DNA of 43,165 nucleotides from QHCF01 sp003244275. GTDB lineage: Bacteria > Actinomycetota > Acidimicrobiia > Acidimicrobiales > QHCF01. The translations under genes and the position numbers were made by a program. The notes beneath the pieces were generated by a model. It made no database searches. It had not been told where the DNA came from and was given only the letters and a program-made list of their open reading frames with translations. Location of the stretch: NCBI GenBank assembly GCA_036806345.1, contig DAIROT010000015.1, positions 1 through 43,165 on the forward strand, written 5' to 3'. This document shows, one piece after another, positions 15,606 to 24,233 of the stretch; within the stretch, counting starts at the first letter, position 1; each line of letters begins with the position of its first letter.

Positions 15606-16880
15606 ATGGCAGACAGCATCACCATCACCGACAACCGAACCGGCGAATCGATGGAGATTCCCATCGAGGACCGCGGAGTGGCGGCCAGCGCCTGGTCGAA
15701 GCTCCTCCCCGGCATCTGGTTCTACGATCCCGGCTTCACAGTGACCGCCGCCTGCCAGAGCTCGATCAGCTATGTCGACGGAGAGGCCGGCGTCTTGTTG
15801 TACCGCGGCTACCCGATCGAGCAGCTGGCCGAGCACTCGACCTATCTGGAGGTGGCCTACCTGCTGCTCAACGGCGAGCTGCCCACCTCCGAGCAGTTCG
15901 ACACCTGGCGAGGCGAGATCACACATCACACGTTCATCCACGAGAACGTGCGCAAGCGGTTCCTGGACGGCTTCCACTATGACGCCCATCCCATGGGCAT
16001 GCTGGTATCGGCGGTCGCCGCCCTGTCGACGTTCTACCTGGACGCCAAGGACATCTTCGACACTGGTGCCCGCAACAAGCAGGTCCTGCGCCTTATTGCC
16101 AAGATGCCGACCCTGGCCGCCGCCGCCCACCGCTTCAGCGTGGGAATGCCCTTTGTATACCCGGACAACACCCTGGACTTCGCGGCCAACTTCTTGTCCA
16201 TGATGTGGAAGGTGGCCGAGCCCCACTTCGAGGTTGACCCGGTGCTGACACATGCGCTGGACGTGCTGTTCATCCTCCATGCCGACCACGAGCAGAATTG
16301 CTCGACTACTGCCATGCGGGTCGTCGGCTCGGCTCATGCCGACCCATACTCGGCCTGTGCGGCGGCCTGTGCGGCCCTGTACGGCCCCCGCCACGGGGGA
16401 GCCAACGAGGCGGTTGTGCGCATGCTGACCGAGATCGGCTCGCTCGACAAGGTGGACGACTTCGTAGCCGCGGTCAAGCAAGGAAGGTGCCGCCTCCAGG
16501 GCTTCGGCCACCGCGTCTACAAGAACTACGACCCCCGGGCCAAGATTGTGAAGAGGGAGGCCGAGGCCGTCTTTGCCATAACCGGCAAGAACCCGTTGCT
16601 GGACGTGGCCCTCAGGCTGGAGGAGGTTGCCCTCTCTGACGAGTACTTCATCTCCCGGCGCCTCTATCCCAATGTCGACTTCTATTCGGGCCTCATCTAC
16701 CAGGCCATGGGGTTTCCCATCGACATGTTCCCCGTGCTGTTCGCCATCCCCCGCACTGCGGGTTGGTTGGCCCACTGGGTGGAGCTCCTGGCTCAGGGCC
16801 AGCGCATCGCCCGTCCCCGCCAGCTGTACGTGGGAGAAGCAGAGCGGCTCTACGTCCCGATTGGCGACCGCCGGGGGTAA
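15606..16880 (+). CDS. gltA: Citrate synthase
   Basis: Condenses oxaloacetate and acetyl-CoA to citrate in the TCA cycle. The 424-aa protein has the long form with an N-terminal beta domain (ADSITITDNRTGESMEIPI), LYRGYPIEQLAEHSTYLEVA, the oxaloacetate-binding ILHADHEQNCSTTAMRVVGS, LYGPRHGGANEAVVRML with its catalytic-type histidine, GFGHRVYKNYDPRAKI, and the DFYSGLIYQAMGFP region that carries the catalytic Asp. I prefer the ATG at 15606, which has GAGGAGGG ten bases upstream, over a GTG at 15570. It is followed after 10 bases by a GtrA-like gene. Confidence 0.96.
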   Translation: MADSITITDNRTGESMEIPIEDRGVAASAWSKLLPGIWFYDPGFTVTAACQSSISYVDGEAGVLLYRGYPIEQLAEHSTYLEVAYLLLNGELPTSEQFDTWRGEITHHTFIHENVRKRFLDGFHYDAHPMGMLVSAVAALSTFYLDAKDIFDTGARNKQVLRLIAKMPTLAAAAHRFSVGMPFVYPDNTLDFAANFLSMMWKVAEPHFEVDPVLTHALDVLFILHADHEQNCSTTAMRVVGSAHADPYSACAAACAALYGPRHGGANEAVVRMLTEIGSLDKVDDFVAAVKQGRCRLQGFGHRVYKNYDPRAKIVKREAEAVFAITGKNPLLDVALRLEEVALSDEYFISRRLYPNVDFYSGLIYQAMGFPIDMFPVLFAIPRTAGWLAHWVELLAQGQRIARPRQLYVGEAERLYVPIGDRRG

Positions 16881-16890
16881 GGTTGGGCGG

Positions 16891-17478
16891 ATGAGCTTGT
16901 CACCGCGCGCCCTGCTGGCTTGGTCGCGGACGCCTCCCGGGAGAAAAGCCTGCCGTTACTCCATCGTCTCGGTGGTGTCGGTGGCGGTCAGCTCGGTAGT
17001 GTTGTTTCTCACTTTTTACGTTCTGGCGCTGTGGTCGGCCGTGGTTTGCAACGTGGTAGCCACCAGCGTGGCCTCCGTTCCTTCCTACTATCTCAACCGG
17101 CGCTGGGCCTGGGGCAAGTCGGGACGCTCTCACCTGCTCAAGGAGGTCGTGCCCTTTTGGGCCCTGGCCCTCCTCGGCCTCGGCCTGTCGACTTGGGCGG
17201 TGGACCTGGCCGACCGCTACGGCCCGGACATCACCCCCTCGCACCTGGGCCAGGCCATCGTGGTGATCGTTGCTCAGGTGGCCGGCTTCGGGGTCGTATG
17301 GGTGGGCAAGTTCATCATCTTCAATCGTCTGCTCTTCGTGGATCGGCCCTCCCCCGCCCTTGTCATCGTGGGCGATGCAGCCGGCGTTCCTGACGGTGGC
17401 CCAGTGCCGTTGATCAACCCCCAGCCCCGGTCATCCTGGCTGGCTCGAGGCCACCGAGCGGCGCGACGCTCGGCCTGA
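16891..17478 (+). CDS. GtrA-like membrane protein
   Basis: A 195-aa protein of the GtrA family, small four-helix membrane proteins linked to polyprenyl-phosphate sugar transfer. The N-terminal CRYSIVSVVSVAVSSVVLFL, the VATSVASVPSYYLNRRWAWG motif (aromatic/Arg pattern typical of GtrA), a helix at VVPFWALALLGLGLSTWAVD and the final FGVVWVGKFIIFNRLLFV are all present. The C-terminal 30 residues are a polar tail. The last 48 bases overlap the 3' end of the convergent lnt gene. No glycosyltransferase partner lies next to it. Confidence 0.83.
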   Translation: MSLSPRALLAWSRTPPGRKACRYSIVSVVSVAVSSVVLFLTFYVLALWSAVVCNVVATSVASVPSYYLNRRWAWGKSGRSHLLKEVVPFWALALLGLGLSTWAVDLADRYGPDITPSHLGQAIVVIVAQVAGFGVVWVGKFIIFNRLLFVDRPSPALVIVGDAAGVPDGGPVPLINPQPRSSWLARGHRAARRSA

Positions 17479-19161
17479 GGCGCCGGATCGTCGTGGGTTC
17501 GTTTGCCGACGCCGGGGCGGCCCTGCGTCCCCCCGACCAGGCGGCCAGAGTGGCCGCCGCCGCGGTCCGGTCCCCGGCCGGACGACCCGGGTAGCCGGCT
17601 GTCGGCGAGCCACTGCCCAGGTAGCCAGGAGACCGAGGGCGCCGGCTGCCAGCACCGGCAGGTCGCCGCCCCGGGCGTATGGGGTCAGACCGACACGCCT
17701 CTCGACGCTGCGCTCGATGACCTGGCGAGCGCCCAGCCGAGACCGGGCCAGGACCAGGCCGCGGTGGTCGACCACCACGGTGTATCCGGTCGGAGCGGCC
17801 TGGACCAGATCCCGACCCTCGGACATGGCCTGCATGCGCGCCGCCGCCAGCTCCTGAGTCGGGACCTGGTTGCTCGAGTAGGAAGCGGTGTTGGTCGGCA
17901 CCATAAGCACCTGGCCGCCGGCTCCGATGGCCGCTCGGCCCCTGCCGGCGTAAAAGACCTCGTAGGAGATCATCACCCCCACGGGACCGGCGGGGGTACG
18001 CAACAATCCCGGACCGTGGCCGGCAAGGGCGTCCCGGGGCACGGCTGACAAGCTGACCAGGTGAGCCAGCAGACTCCTTGCCGGCACGTACTCACCGAAG
18101 GGCACCCGGTGGACCTTGTCGTAGCGGGCCACGACATCCCCGTTCGGTCCCCAGGCCACCGCGGCATTACGAAATCGGGTGGCTCCCACCGTCTCGGTCA
18201 CCCCGGCCACCAGCGTCGTGCCCAGGGAACGGGCCAGGCCTCCCACCTGGCTCGAGGCCTGCGAGCCAGTGATGGGGCCGTCGAGCTTGATGACCCCCTC
18301 GGGCCACAGGACGACGCCGAGTGGTGGGCGCAGGGCCAGAGTGGGGGCGAGCTGGGCCTGGTACACCACGGCCGGATCGACCTCGGACTCACGCAGGCCC
18401 CGAGCCCCGCCGCCCTGTACCGCCGCCACCTGGAGCCGGCCCACGCCAGCTCCACCGTCGGGAGCCAGCCGTCCAGCCAGCACCAGCCCGACCACGGCGA
18501 GGGCGCACAGAGCAATCGGCGCCAGACCTCGGGACAAGGGCTCGTCGCTCGTTCCTTGACCCAATTTCTCCCTTAGAGTGCGACAAATCGTCCAAAGGAC
18601 GCCACTAACCGGTTTGACCGGATTGGCCGGCTCGACCAGGTTGGCGAGGGCCGCTCCGATCAGCGCGGTCAGCCCAGTTACCAGGAGCGGACCCCCCAGT
18701 CTCAGGGCAGGAGACAGGGGCCCGGTCATCTGGCCCAAGTCGATGCCGCCCATCGGTATGCCACCGAACGGCCACGCACCACGGGCCGCCTCGGCCAGGA
18801 CCAGCACGGCGGGGAAGGCCAGGACACGCCCCCGCCCAGGTGGCACCAGGATCGCGGCGAGCGCCCAGAACAGCGCCTCTCCCACCACCAGGATTCCCCA
18901 GCCACCGATATTGAAGGCGGCTGTGAAGTAGAGAGTGGGACCGAACAGGGCGATGCCGGCGGCCAAGCCTGCCAGGCCCCTCTGCCGGGCCGAGAGCCCC
19001 CGCAGGCGCCAGGCCAGCAGACCCAGCCCGAGCCAGGCGAGGGGCCACCAACCCAGCGGTGGGACAGACGCAGCCGTCAGGCCGCCGGCCACCAGCGCGG
19101 GCACCACCACCGAACCGCGCCGGTTGCCGGGAGTCGGGCCATCCCTCCCGGGAACGGTCAC
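17431..19161 (-). CDS. lnt: Apolipoprotein N-acyltransferase homologue with Ser at the catalytic Cys position
   Basis: A 576-aa membrane protein that by family adds the third acyl chain to lipoproteins. Several N-terminal helices (residues 18-175) precede a nitrilase domain. Of the nitrilase-type triad, Glu is present in VVLWPEGVIKLDG (E288) and Lys in DKVHRVPFGEYVPA (K349). The nucleophile motif, usually ICYE, reads GVMISYEVFYAGRGR, placing Ser at residue 399 (codon TCC). VPTNTASYSSNQVPTQELAA and RMQAMSEGRDLVQAAPTGYT complete the family signature. The swap could mean a weak, altered or inactive enzyme. The GTG start overlaps the ku stop by 4 bases. Confidence 0.85.
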   Translation of the reverse strand: MTVPGRDGPTPGNRRGSVVVPALVAGGLTAASVPPLGWWPLAWLGLGLLAWRLRGLSARQRGLAGLAAGIALFGPTLYFTAAFNIGGWGILVVGEALFWALAAILVPPGRGRVLAFPAVLVLAEAARGAWPFGGIPMGGIDLGQMTGPLSPALRLGGPLLVTGLTALIGAALANLVEPANPVKPVSGVLWTICRTLREKLGQGTSDEPLSRGLAPIALCALAVVGLVLAGRLAPDGGAGVGRLQVAAVQGGGARGLRESEVDPAVVYQAQLAPTLALRPPLGVVLWPEGVIKLDGPITGSQASSQVGGLARSLGTTLVAGVTETVGATRFRNAAVAWGPNGDVVARYDKVHRVPFGEYVPARSLLAHLVSLSAVPRDALAGHGPGLLRTPAGPVGVMISYEVFYAGRGRAAIGAGGQVLMVPTNTASYSSNQVPTQELAAARMQAMSEGRDLVQAAPTGYTVVVDHRGLVLARSRLGARQVIERSVERRVGLTPYARGGDLPVLAAGALGLLATWAVARRQPATRVVRPGTGPRRRPLWPPGRGDAGPPRRRQTNPRRSGASGRASRRSVASSQPG

Positions 19162-20021
19162 GAGGCGGCGCGGTCCTCCTGCTCCCCGGTCCCCTCTCCT
19201 GCGTCCCTGTCTGCGCCCGTAGCGACCGGTTCACCGCCCGACCTCTGCTTGGCCGCGGCCACGCTGGCTTCCAGCGCAGCCATGAGGTCGACGACCGCGG
19301 CGGGTCGCTCGACGTCGGCCTCGGTCACCACCTCCTGGCCCTCCGCCTTGGCCTCGATCAGCTCGAGCACAGCTTCCCGATAAGTGTCGTGGTAGCGGCT
19401 TGGCTCGAAGTCGGTGGTGAGGGACTCGACCAGCTGCTGGGCCATGGCCAGCTCGCGCTTGGAGGCAGAGATGTCCGAGCCGGGTAGGTGCTCGAGGTCC
19501 TCCCGGGCGACCACTTCGTCGGCGAAGTTCATGGTGGTGAGCACCAGGGCCTGGTCCAGCGGGCGGATGGCGCACAGGTACTGCTTGGTGCGCATGACCA
19601 CCCGCCCGATGCCCACCCGTCGAGAGTCAGTCATGGCGTCGAGAAGCAGCCGGTAGGCCTTGGACCCGGAGACCTCGGGGGCCAGGTAGTAGGAGCTGTC
19701 GAAGTACAGCGGATCGATCTGGTCCAGGCCCACGAAGTCCTCGATGTCGATGGTGTGGGTGGCCTCCGGGTCGAGAGCCTCCAGCTCGGCCGGCTCCACC
19801 ACCACGTACTGGCCGGGCGCCACCTCGTATCCCTTGACCAGATCGTCATACGAGACTTCCTGGCCATCAGCCGGGCAGACGCGACGCTGTTGGATCCTGA
19901 CCCGGTCGGCCGCATGCAGCTGGTGAAAGCTGATGTTCTGCTTGCGCACAGCGGTGAACAGCTTCACCGGTACGTTCACCAGGCCAAAGCTGATCGATCC
20001 GCTCCAGATGGCCCTGGGCAT
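19158..20021 (-). CDS. ku: DNA end-binding protein Ku
   Basis: A homodimeric ring that holds broken DNA ends and recruits LigD in bacterial non-homologous end joining. The 287-aa protein starts at the ATG at 20021, preceded by AAAGGAA, giving the classic MPRAIWSGSISFGLVNVPVK. RVCPADGQEVSYDDLVKGYE, DFVGLDQIDPLYFDSSYYL, RVGIGRVVMRTKQYLCAIRP and the C-terminal ALEASVAAAKQR follow. The acidic/Gly tail after residue 265 is variable in the family. It is 103 bases downstream of an ATP-dependent ligase and overlaps lnt. Confidence 0.96.
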   Translation of the reverse strand: MPRAIWSGSISFGLVNVPVKLFTAVRKQNISFHQLHAADRVRIQQRRVCPADGQEVSYDDLVKGYEVAPGQYVVVEPAELEALDPEATHTIDIEDFVGLDQIDPLYFDSSYYLAPEVSGSKAYRLLLDAMTDSRRVGIGRVVMRTKQYLCAIRPLDQALVLTTMNFADEVVAREDLEHLPGSDISASKRELAMAQQLVESLTTDFEPSRYHDTYREAVLELIEAKAEGQEVVTEADVERPAAVVDLMAALEASVAAAKQRSGGEPVATGADRDAGEGTGEQEDRAAS

Positions 20022-20074
20022 TGGGTTCCTTTCGTGCTCATCGAGCGAATCGGCCAGTTGCCGCTCCGCTAGGA

Positions 20075-20103
20075 GACATTTTCCCCCATGACTCGCAAAT
20101 GTC
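20075..20103. promoter_or_regulatory. Interrupted palindrome upstream of ku
   Basis: Arms GACATTT (20075-20081) and AAATGTC (20097-20103), 15 bases apart, lie in the only AT-richer patch between the ligase gene and ku, 54 bases before the ku start. It could be an operator or a hairpin; I do not recognise the motif. Confidence 0.35.
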
Positions 20104-20124
20104 ACCCCCGGCCACCCCGGGAGC

Positions 20125-21081
20125 TCACTGCCTCCTCACCTCGGCCGGATCACGGTCGTCGCGCAGGCCCTTGTAAGAAGGATGGCGAAGCGCGCCGTCT
20201 TCCATCCAGCCAGTGAACGCCACCTCGACCACCAGCTCGGGATCCACGAATTCTGCGGCACCGGGGACCGGGTCCACGAAGGGGCTGTCTGACCTGCGCA
20301 GCGGGGTCAGCAGCCGACCGAGTCGTTCCAGCTCGACGCCGGTGAACCCAGTCCCGACCCCCCCGGCACAGCGCAGGCCGGAGGCGTCGTGGTAGCCGAC
20401 CAGAAGGGCGCCCACCTGCCCCGTCCGAGCACCCGTGCCCGGCCGCCAGCCACCCACGACCAGCTCCTGGCGGTGCTCATGCTTGACCTTGACCCAAGCC
20501 CGGGATCGCCGCCCCGGCTGGTAGGTCGAGGTCAGGCGCTTGGCCACCACCCCTTCGAGGCCCCGCCTGGACGTGGCCTCCAGCACGGCCGTCCCGTCCC
20601 CGACGTGAGCACCCGGTATCTGCCAGGCCGGGCCGTCCAATCCGAGGCGATCCAAGGCGCGCCGGCGCTCGGCGTAAGGCCGCTCGAGCGTGCTCGAGCC
20701 GTCCAACCACAACAGGTCGAAGGCCAGGTAGCACACTGGGTCCCGGCGAACGCGGGCCGGCGTTGGATCGCCTAAGTGCATACGGCGTTGCAGGCGCTCG
20801 AAGTCGGGCATACCGTCGTCATCGAAGCAGACGATCTCGCCGTCGAGTACCCAGCGACCCCGGTCTGCCGCGGCGGCCAGGCTGCCCAGCTCTGGGTAGC
20901 GCCCGGTGATGTCGGTGCGGCTGCGAGACCGTAGGCACAGCTTCCCGCCGGGGCCGTCCACCCAGGCGAGCGCCCTCACGCCGTCCCATTTGACCTCGAA
21001 AGCCCATCGTGCCTCGTCGCCGGGAAGGGGCCCCGGCACGGCCAGCATGGGAGGAATCCAAGGTGGCAGGGGTTGGTTCAT
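20125..21081 (-). CDS. ATP-dependent DNA ligase (LigD ligase-domain / LigC type)
   Basis: A 318-aa stand-alone ligase. Motif I is AFEVKWDGVRALAW with nucleotidyl lysine K31. RSRSRTDITGRYPEL, VLDGEIVCFDDDGMPDFERL, CYLAFDLLWLDG (motif III/IIIa), LEGVVAKRL (motif IV) and AWVKVKHEHRQELVVGGW (motif V) follow, then an OB domain ending VAFTGWMEDGALRHPSYKGL. It lacks the polymerase and nuclease domains of full LigD. Its position upstream of ku, same strand, supports a role in end joining. The start overlaps the 5' region of a divergent membrane-protein gene. Confidence 0.93.
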   Translation of the reverse strand: MNQPLPPWIPPMLAVPGPLPGDEARWAFEVKWDGVRALAWVDGPGGKLCLRSRSRTDITGRYPELGSLAAAADRGRWVLDGEIVCFDDDGMPDFERLQRRMHLGDPTPARVRRDPVCYLAFDLLWLDGSSTLERPYAERRRALDRLGLDGPAWQIPGAHVGDGTAVLEATSRRGLEGVVAKRLTSTYQPGRRSRAWVKVKHEHRQELVVGGWRPGTGARTGQVGALLVGYHDASGLRCAGGVGTGFTGVELERLGRLLTPLRRSDSPFVDPVPGAAEFVDPELVVEVAFTGWMEDGALRHPSYKGLRDDRDPAEVRRQ

Positions 21082-21096
21082 GGGCGTGCGGGTGTC

Positions 21097-21780
21097 ATGG
21101 CCAAGGTGGCGTTGCCTACCATGAAGCGCATGCCGCGCCCCGGGTCTCTAATCGGCCGGGTGACCTTCCGCAGCCGAGAAGCCGCCCCGGACGACCGGCC
21201 AGAGGTTCCCTTCCGCCAACCAGTGGACGGCCAGGAAAGGCTGACTGGCGAGGGAGAGTCAGCGGCCCAGGACGAGGTTCCTGAGCTCCAGGCGAACCAC
21301 CACCCAGGTGACGACCGACCGGCTCGGCGCCTGGCCCAGGCAGCGGCCCTGGCCGTCGGGCTCCTGCTGGTGGTGCTGGGTGGCATCGTCGTGGCTCGTA
21401 CCGGCATCCATGTACATCGTCTCGCCACCCGCGCCCGAGTGGCCGGCCTGGAAGCTTCCACCTTGTGGGGCCTGGTGGAACTGGGGATCGGGGTGATCCT
21501 CGTAACAGCTGGGCTGCGTCCGGCCATGGTGCGGGGGCCGACGGTCTTCTTCGGCGTCGCTCTGCTGGCCTTTGGCGTCATCGTGATCGTAGAGCCAATG
21601 TCCTTTCGGGACCCATTGAACGTCACCACCCGGACCGGAGCGCTCGACCTGGCGCTGGGCGCGGTTCTGCTGGCAGCTACGGTCGCCGCTCCACCGGTGT
21701 TCAGCCTGGTCCGGCGCTGGCTGCCCCGCCGCTGGCTGCCCCGCCGCTGGCTGAGTCGCCGCCGTACCGTGGGTTCCTGA
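21097..21780 (+). CDS. Four-helix membrane protein, unknown function
   Basis: About 227 aa, with a polar N-terminal 80 residues, then helices at AAALAVGLLLVVLGGIVVA, TLWGLVELGIGVILVTAGL, TVFFGVALLAFGVIVIVEP and ALDLALGAVLLAATVAAP. A basic C-terminus contains RRWLP repeats encoded by 15-bp direct repeats (21721-21750 are two identical CTGCCCCGCCGCTGG units). The helix pattern resembles small actinobacterial membrane proteins with no known role. The start is uncertain (TTG 21073, ATG 21097, ATG 21121). It is divergent from, and at its earliest start overlaps, the ligase gene. Confidence 0.62.
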   Translation: MAKVALPTMKRMPRPGSLIGRVTFRSREAAPDDRPEVPFRQPVDGQERLTGEGESAAQDEVPELQANHHPGDDRPARRLAQAAALAVGLLLVVLGGIVVARTGIHVHRLATRARVAGLEASTLWGLVELGIGVILVTAGLRPAMVRGPTVFFGVALLAFGVIVIVEPMSFRDPLNVTTRTGALDLALGAVLLAATVAAPPVFSLVRRWLPRRWLPRRWLSRRRTVGS

Positions 21781-21852
21781 CTCTGGCGGACCAGCTGGCC
21801 CTGGTCCTCACGGCCCGTCGACCTCCAGCATCACGGCCCGCACACCAGGAGA

Positions 21853-23316
21853 TTAGGGCGCGACCGGCCCGCCGTGGCCCGAGCGGGCCACGGCGGGCAG
21901 GACCGCCTCGGCCGCTCGGCGGCCCTGGGACACGCAGGCCGGGAGGCCGACACCACGGTAAGCGGCGCCGGCCACCGCCAAGCCGGGCAGCTCGGCCAAT
22001 CCGGCCTCGATGCGGGCCACCCGCTCCAGGTGGCCGACCCGGTACTGCGGGAAGGCGTGGGGCCACCGGGTCACCCGGACCGCCAGCGGCCGGGCGTGCA
22101 GGCCCAGGGCCGCGGCCAGCTCGGTGTGGAGACGGTCGATCAGGGTGCCGTCTCCCATGGCCAGAGCCCGGTCGTCGCCCCAGCGCCCAGCTGACACCCG
22201 CAACAGGACACGCCCGGGCCGGGCCAGGTGGGGCCACTTCGACGAGCTCCAGGTGCAGGCGGTCATCAGCCGACCCTCCGTCCGGGGAACCAGGAAACCG
22301 CTGCCGTCGAGGGGGTGGCGCACGCCCGAGTTCGGGTAGACGAGACTGGTTACCACCACCGAGGCGTAGTCGATACCCTCCAGCTCGGCCGCCGCCCCGG
22401 CTGCGTGGGGGGCGACCAGGCGGGCGGCAACCGGAGACGGCACGGCCAGCACCACCGCATCGGCGTCCACCGCCCCGCCGGGGGTACGCACTCGCCAACG
22501 GTCGCCAACCCGATCGAGGCTCTGGACTGCCGTACCCATACGCAGCTCGACGCCTCGGCGGCTCAGCTCGACCCTCAGACGCTCAACCAATGTGCCCAGC
22601 CCACTGGCCAGGGACCAGAACACTGGGCCGCTGGCGGCGGCCATACCCTGGCCGCCCTGGGCATTCTGGCCCCCTTGACCGTTCCTGCCCTGGGCGGCCA
22701 AGGCGGTCATGAGGCTGCGCGACCGGGCCGCCGCCGACTCGAGCTGGGGGGCGGTGGTGGCCAGGCTCAGCTCTCGGCTATCGCCCGCGTGGATGCCTCC
22801 GAGCAGCGGGTCCACCACCCGGTCGAGGGCCTCCCGACCCAGGCGGGAAGCCACCAGATCGCCCACCGAGCGGTCGCCCACGGCCACCGTCGGAGGAAGG
22901 ACCCGATCGAGGGCGGCCCTGAGCAGCCCCCATGGCGACAGCAGGCCTGACTGTGCCAGCGGGCGCAGCGCGGTGGGGACGCCGAGCACCAGCCCCTTGG
23001 GCAGCGGGCGTAAGCGTCCCCGCGACCAGATGAAGGCTCGACCGGTGGCCGGTGCCACCAGGTCGTCGCCCAGTCCCACCGCTCGGCACAGGTCCACCGC
23101 GTCGGGTACCCGAGCCAGGAAGGCGTCCGGCCCGACATCCACCGGCTGGCCACCCACCTCATCGGTCAGCACCTTGCCCCCCGGGCGGTCGGCGGCCTCC
23201 AGGAGCACCACCCGTGCCGCTCCTCCGGCCAGCGTCCACGCCGCCGACAGCCCGGTGATGCCACCCCCGACGACCGCCACCACTGGCCGCTCCACCACTG
23301 GCCGCTCCGCCATCAC
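21853..23316 (-). CDS. hemY: Coproporphyrinogen/protoporphyrinogen oxidase (HemY/CgoX)
   Basis: A 487-aa FAD enzyme that oxidises coproporphyrinogen III to coproporphyrin III, given that HemQ is encoded in the same genome. The N-terminal Rossmann motif is VAVVGGGITGLSAAWTLA, then LLEAADRPGGKVLTDE. VDVGPDAFLARVPDAVDLCR, RLRPLPKGLVLGVP, LDRVVDPLLGGIHAGDS and the C-terminal GLAVAGAAYRGVGLPACVSQ are typical. A Gly/Gln/Asn-rich stretch at about residue 208-226 is an unusual low-complexity insert. It is the last gene of hemE-hemH-hemY, overlapping hemH by 4 bases. Confidence 0.93.
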   Translation of the reverse strand: MMAERPVVERPVVAVVGGGITGLSAAWTLAGGAARVVLLEAADRPGGKVLTDEVGGQPVDVGPDAFLARVPDAVDLCRAVGLGDDLVAPATGRAFIWSRGRLRPLPKGLVLGVPTALRPLAQSGLLSPWGLLRAALDRVLPPTVAVGDRSVGDLVASRLGREALDRVVDPLLGGIHAGDSRELSLATTAPQLESAAARSRSLMTALAAQGRNGQGGQNAQGGQGMAAASGPVFWSLASGLGTLVERLRVELSRRGVELRMGTAVQSLDRVGDRWRVRTPGGAVDADAVVLAVPSPVAARLVAPHAAGAAAELEGIDYASVVVTSLVYPNSGVRHPLDGSGFLVPRTEGRLMTACTWSSSKWPHLARPGRVLLRVSAGRWGDDRALAMGDGTLIDRLHTELAAALGLHARPLAVRVTRWPHAFPQYRVGHLERVARIEAGLAELPGLAVAGAAYRGVGLPACVSQGRRAAEAVLPAVARSGHGGPVAP

Positions 23317-24233
23317 GGCTCCGCTTTGCTGGCGGCTGCCATCACCACCTGGGCCAGGGTCGCAAGGAAGCGCGGGTCGTCATTGAGCGAGGCCGTTCGG
23401 GTCAGCACCAGGCCGACCTCCTCGGCCACCCGCCGGGCCTCGATGTCGATGTCGTAGAGCACCTCGAGATGGTCGGAGGTAAAGCCAGCCGGGCACACGG
23501 CCACCGCCCTGGCCGCCTCGGCCGGTAGGCCCCGGATGACCTCGAGGATGTCCGGGCCGATCCACGGTTCAGCGGTGCGCCCGGCGCTCTGCCACGCCAG
23601 TCGCCACCGGTCGATCCCGGCCCGCTCGCACACCGCCTCAGCCGTGGCCCGGAGCTGCTCGGGGTAGGGATCGCCCATGGCCAGGATCCGGCTGGGAAGG
23701 CTGTGGGCGGTCACCAACACCTCGGCTCCCCCCAAGTCGTCCGGCAGGGTCGCCAGGGCTGACGTCAGGCGCTCGGCCAGCAGCTCGATCAACCCCGGCG
23801 CCAGGTGCCAGCTCTCGACAAACGAGAGCTGCAGCTCGGTTCCCTCGGACGCAGCTCTGGCCCTCTCGATGTACTGCCCCACACTGAGCGCGGAAAAATG
23901 CGGTGCCAGCACCAGTCCCACGCCCCGCTCGAGTCCGGCCGCGCTCATGGCCGTCACCGCCTCCTCGATGAAGGGGCGGGCGTGCTTGGCCCCGAAAAAC
24001 ACCCTGAACCTGCCCTCGGCCGCCCGATCGAGGGCACCTTGGAGTCCTTGGCACTGGGCTCGGGTGCGCTCCGCCAGGGGCGAGATGCCGCCGATGGCGT
24101 CATACCGGCGAACCAGGTCAGCCAGCAGGTCGGGAGGGGGGGGTCGGCCCCGCCGGACGTCTGTGTAGAACGACGCCACCTCCTGGGGGGAAGCTGGTGT
24201 CCCGTACGCCATCACCAGCACTCCCATGCTCAC
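23313..24233 (-). CDS. hemH: Ferrochelatase (coproporphyrin ferrochelatase, CpfC type)
   Basis: Inserts Fe2+ into the porphyrin; with HemQ present the likely substrate is coproporphyrin III. The 306-aa protein begins MGVLVMAYGTPASPQEVASF, has YDAIGGISPLAERTRAQ, VFFGAKHARPFIEEAV, APHFSALSVGQYIERA, and the metal-site segment VLVTAHSLPSRIL with its conserved His. It ends with AVAVCPAGFTSDHLEVLYDI, which holds the conserved Glu. It overlaps hemE and hemY by 4 bases each. Confidence 0.94.
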   Translation of the reverse strand: MSMGVLVMAYGTPASPQEVASFYTDVRRGRPPPPDLLADLVRRYDAIGGISPLAERTRAQCQGLQGALDRAAEGRFRVFFGAKHARPFIEEAVTAMSAAGLERGVGLVLAPHFSALSVGQYIERARAASEGTELQLSFVESWHLAPGLIELLAERLTSALATLPDDLGGAEVLVTAHSLPSRILAMGDPYPEQLRATAEAVCERAGIDRWRLAWQSAGRTAEPWIGPDILEVIRGLPAEAARAVAVCPAGFTSDHLEVLYDIDIEARRVAEEVGLVLTRTASLNDDPRFLATLAQVVMAAASKAEP

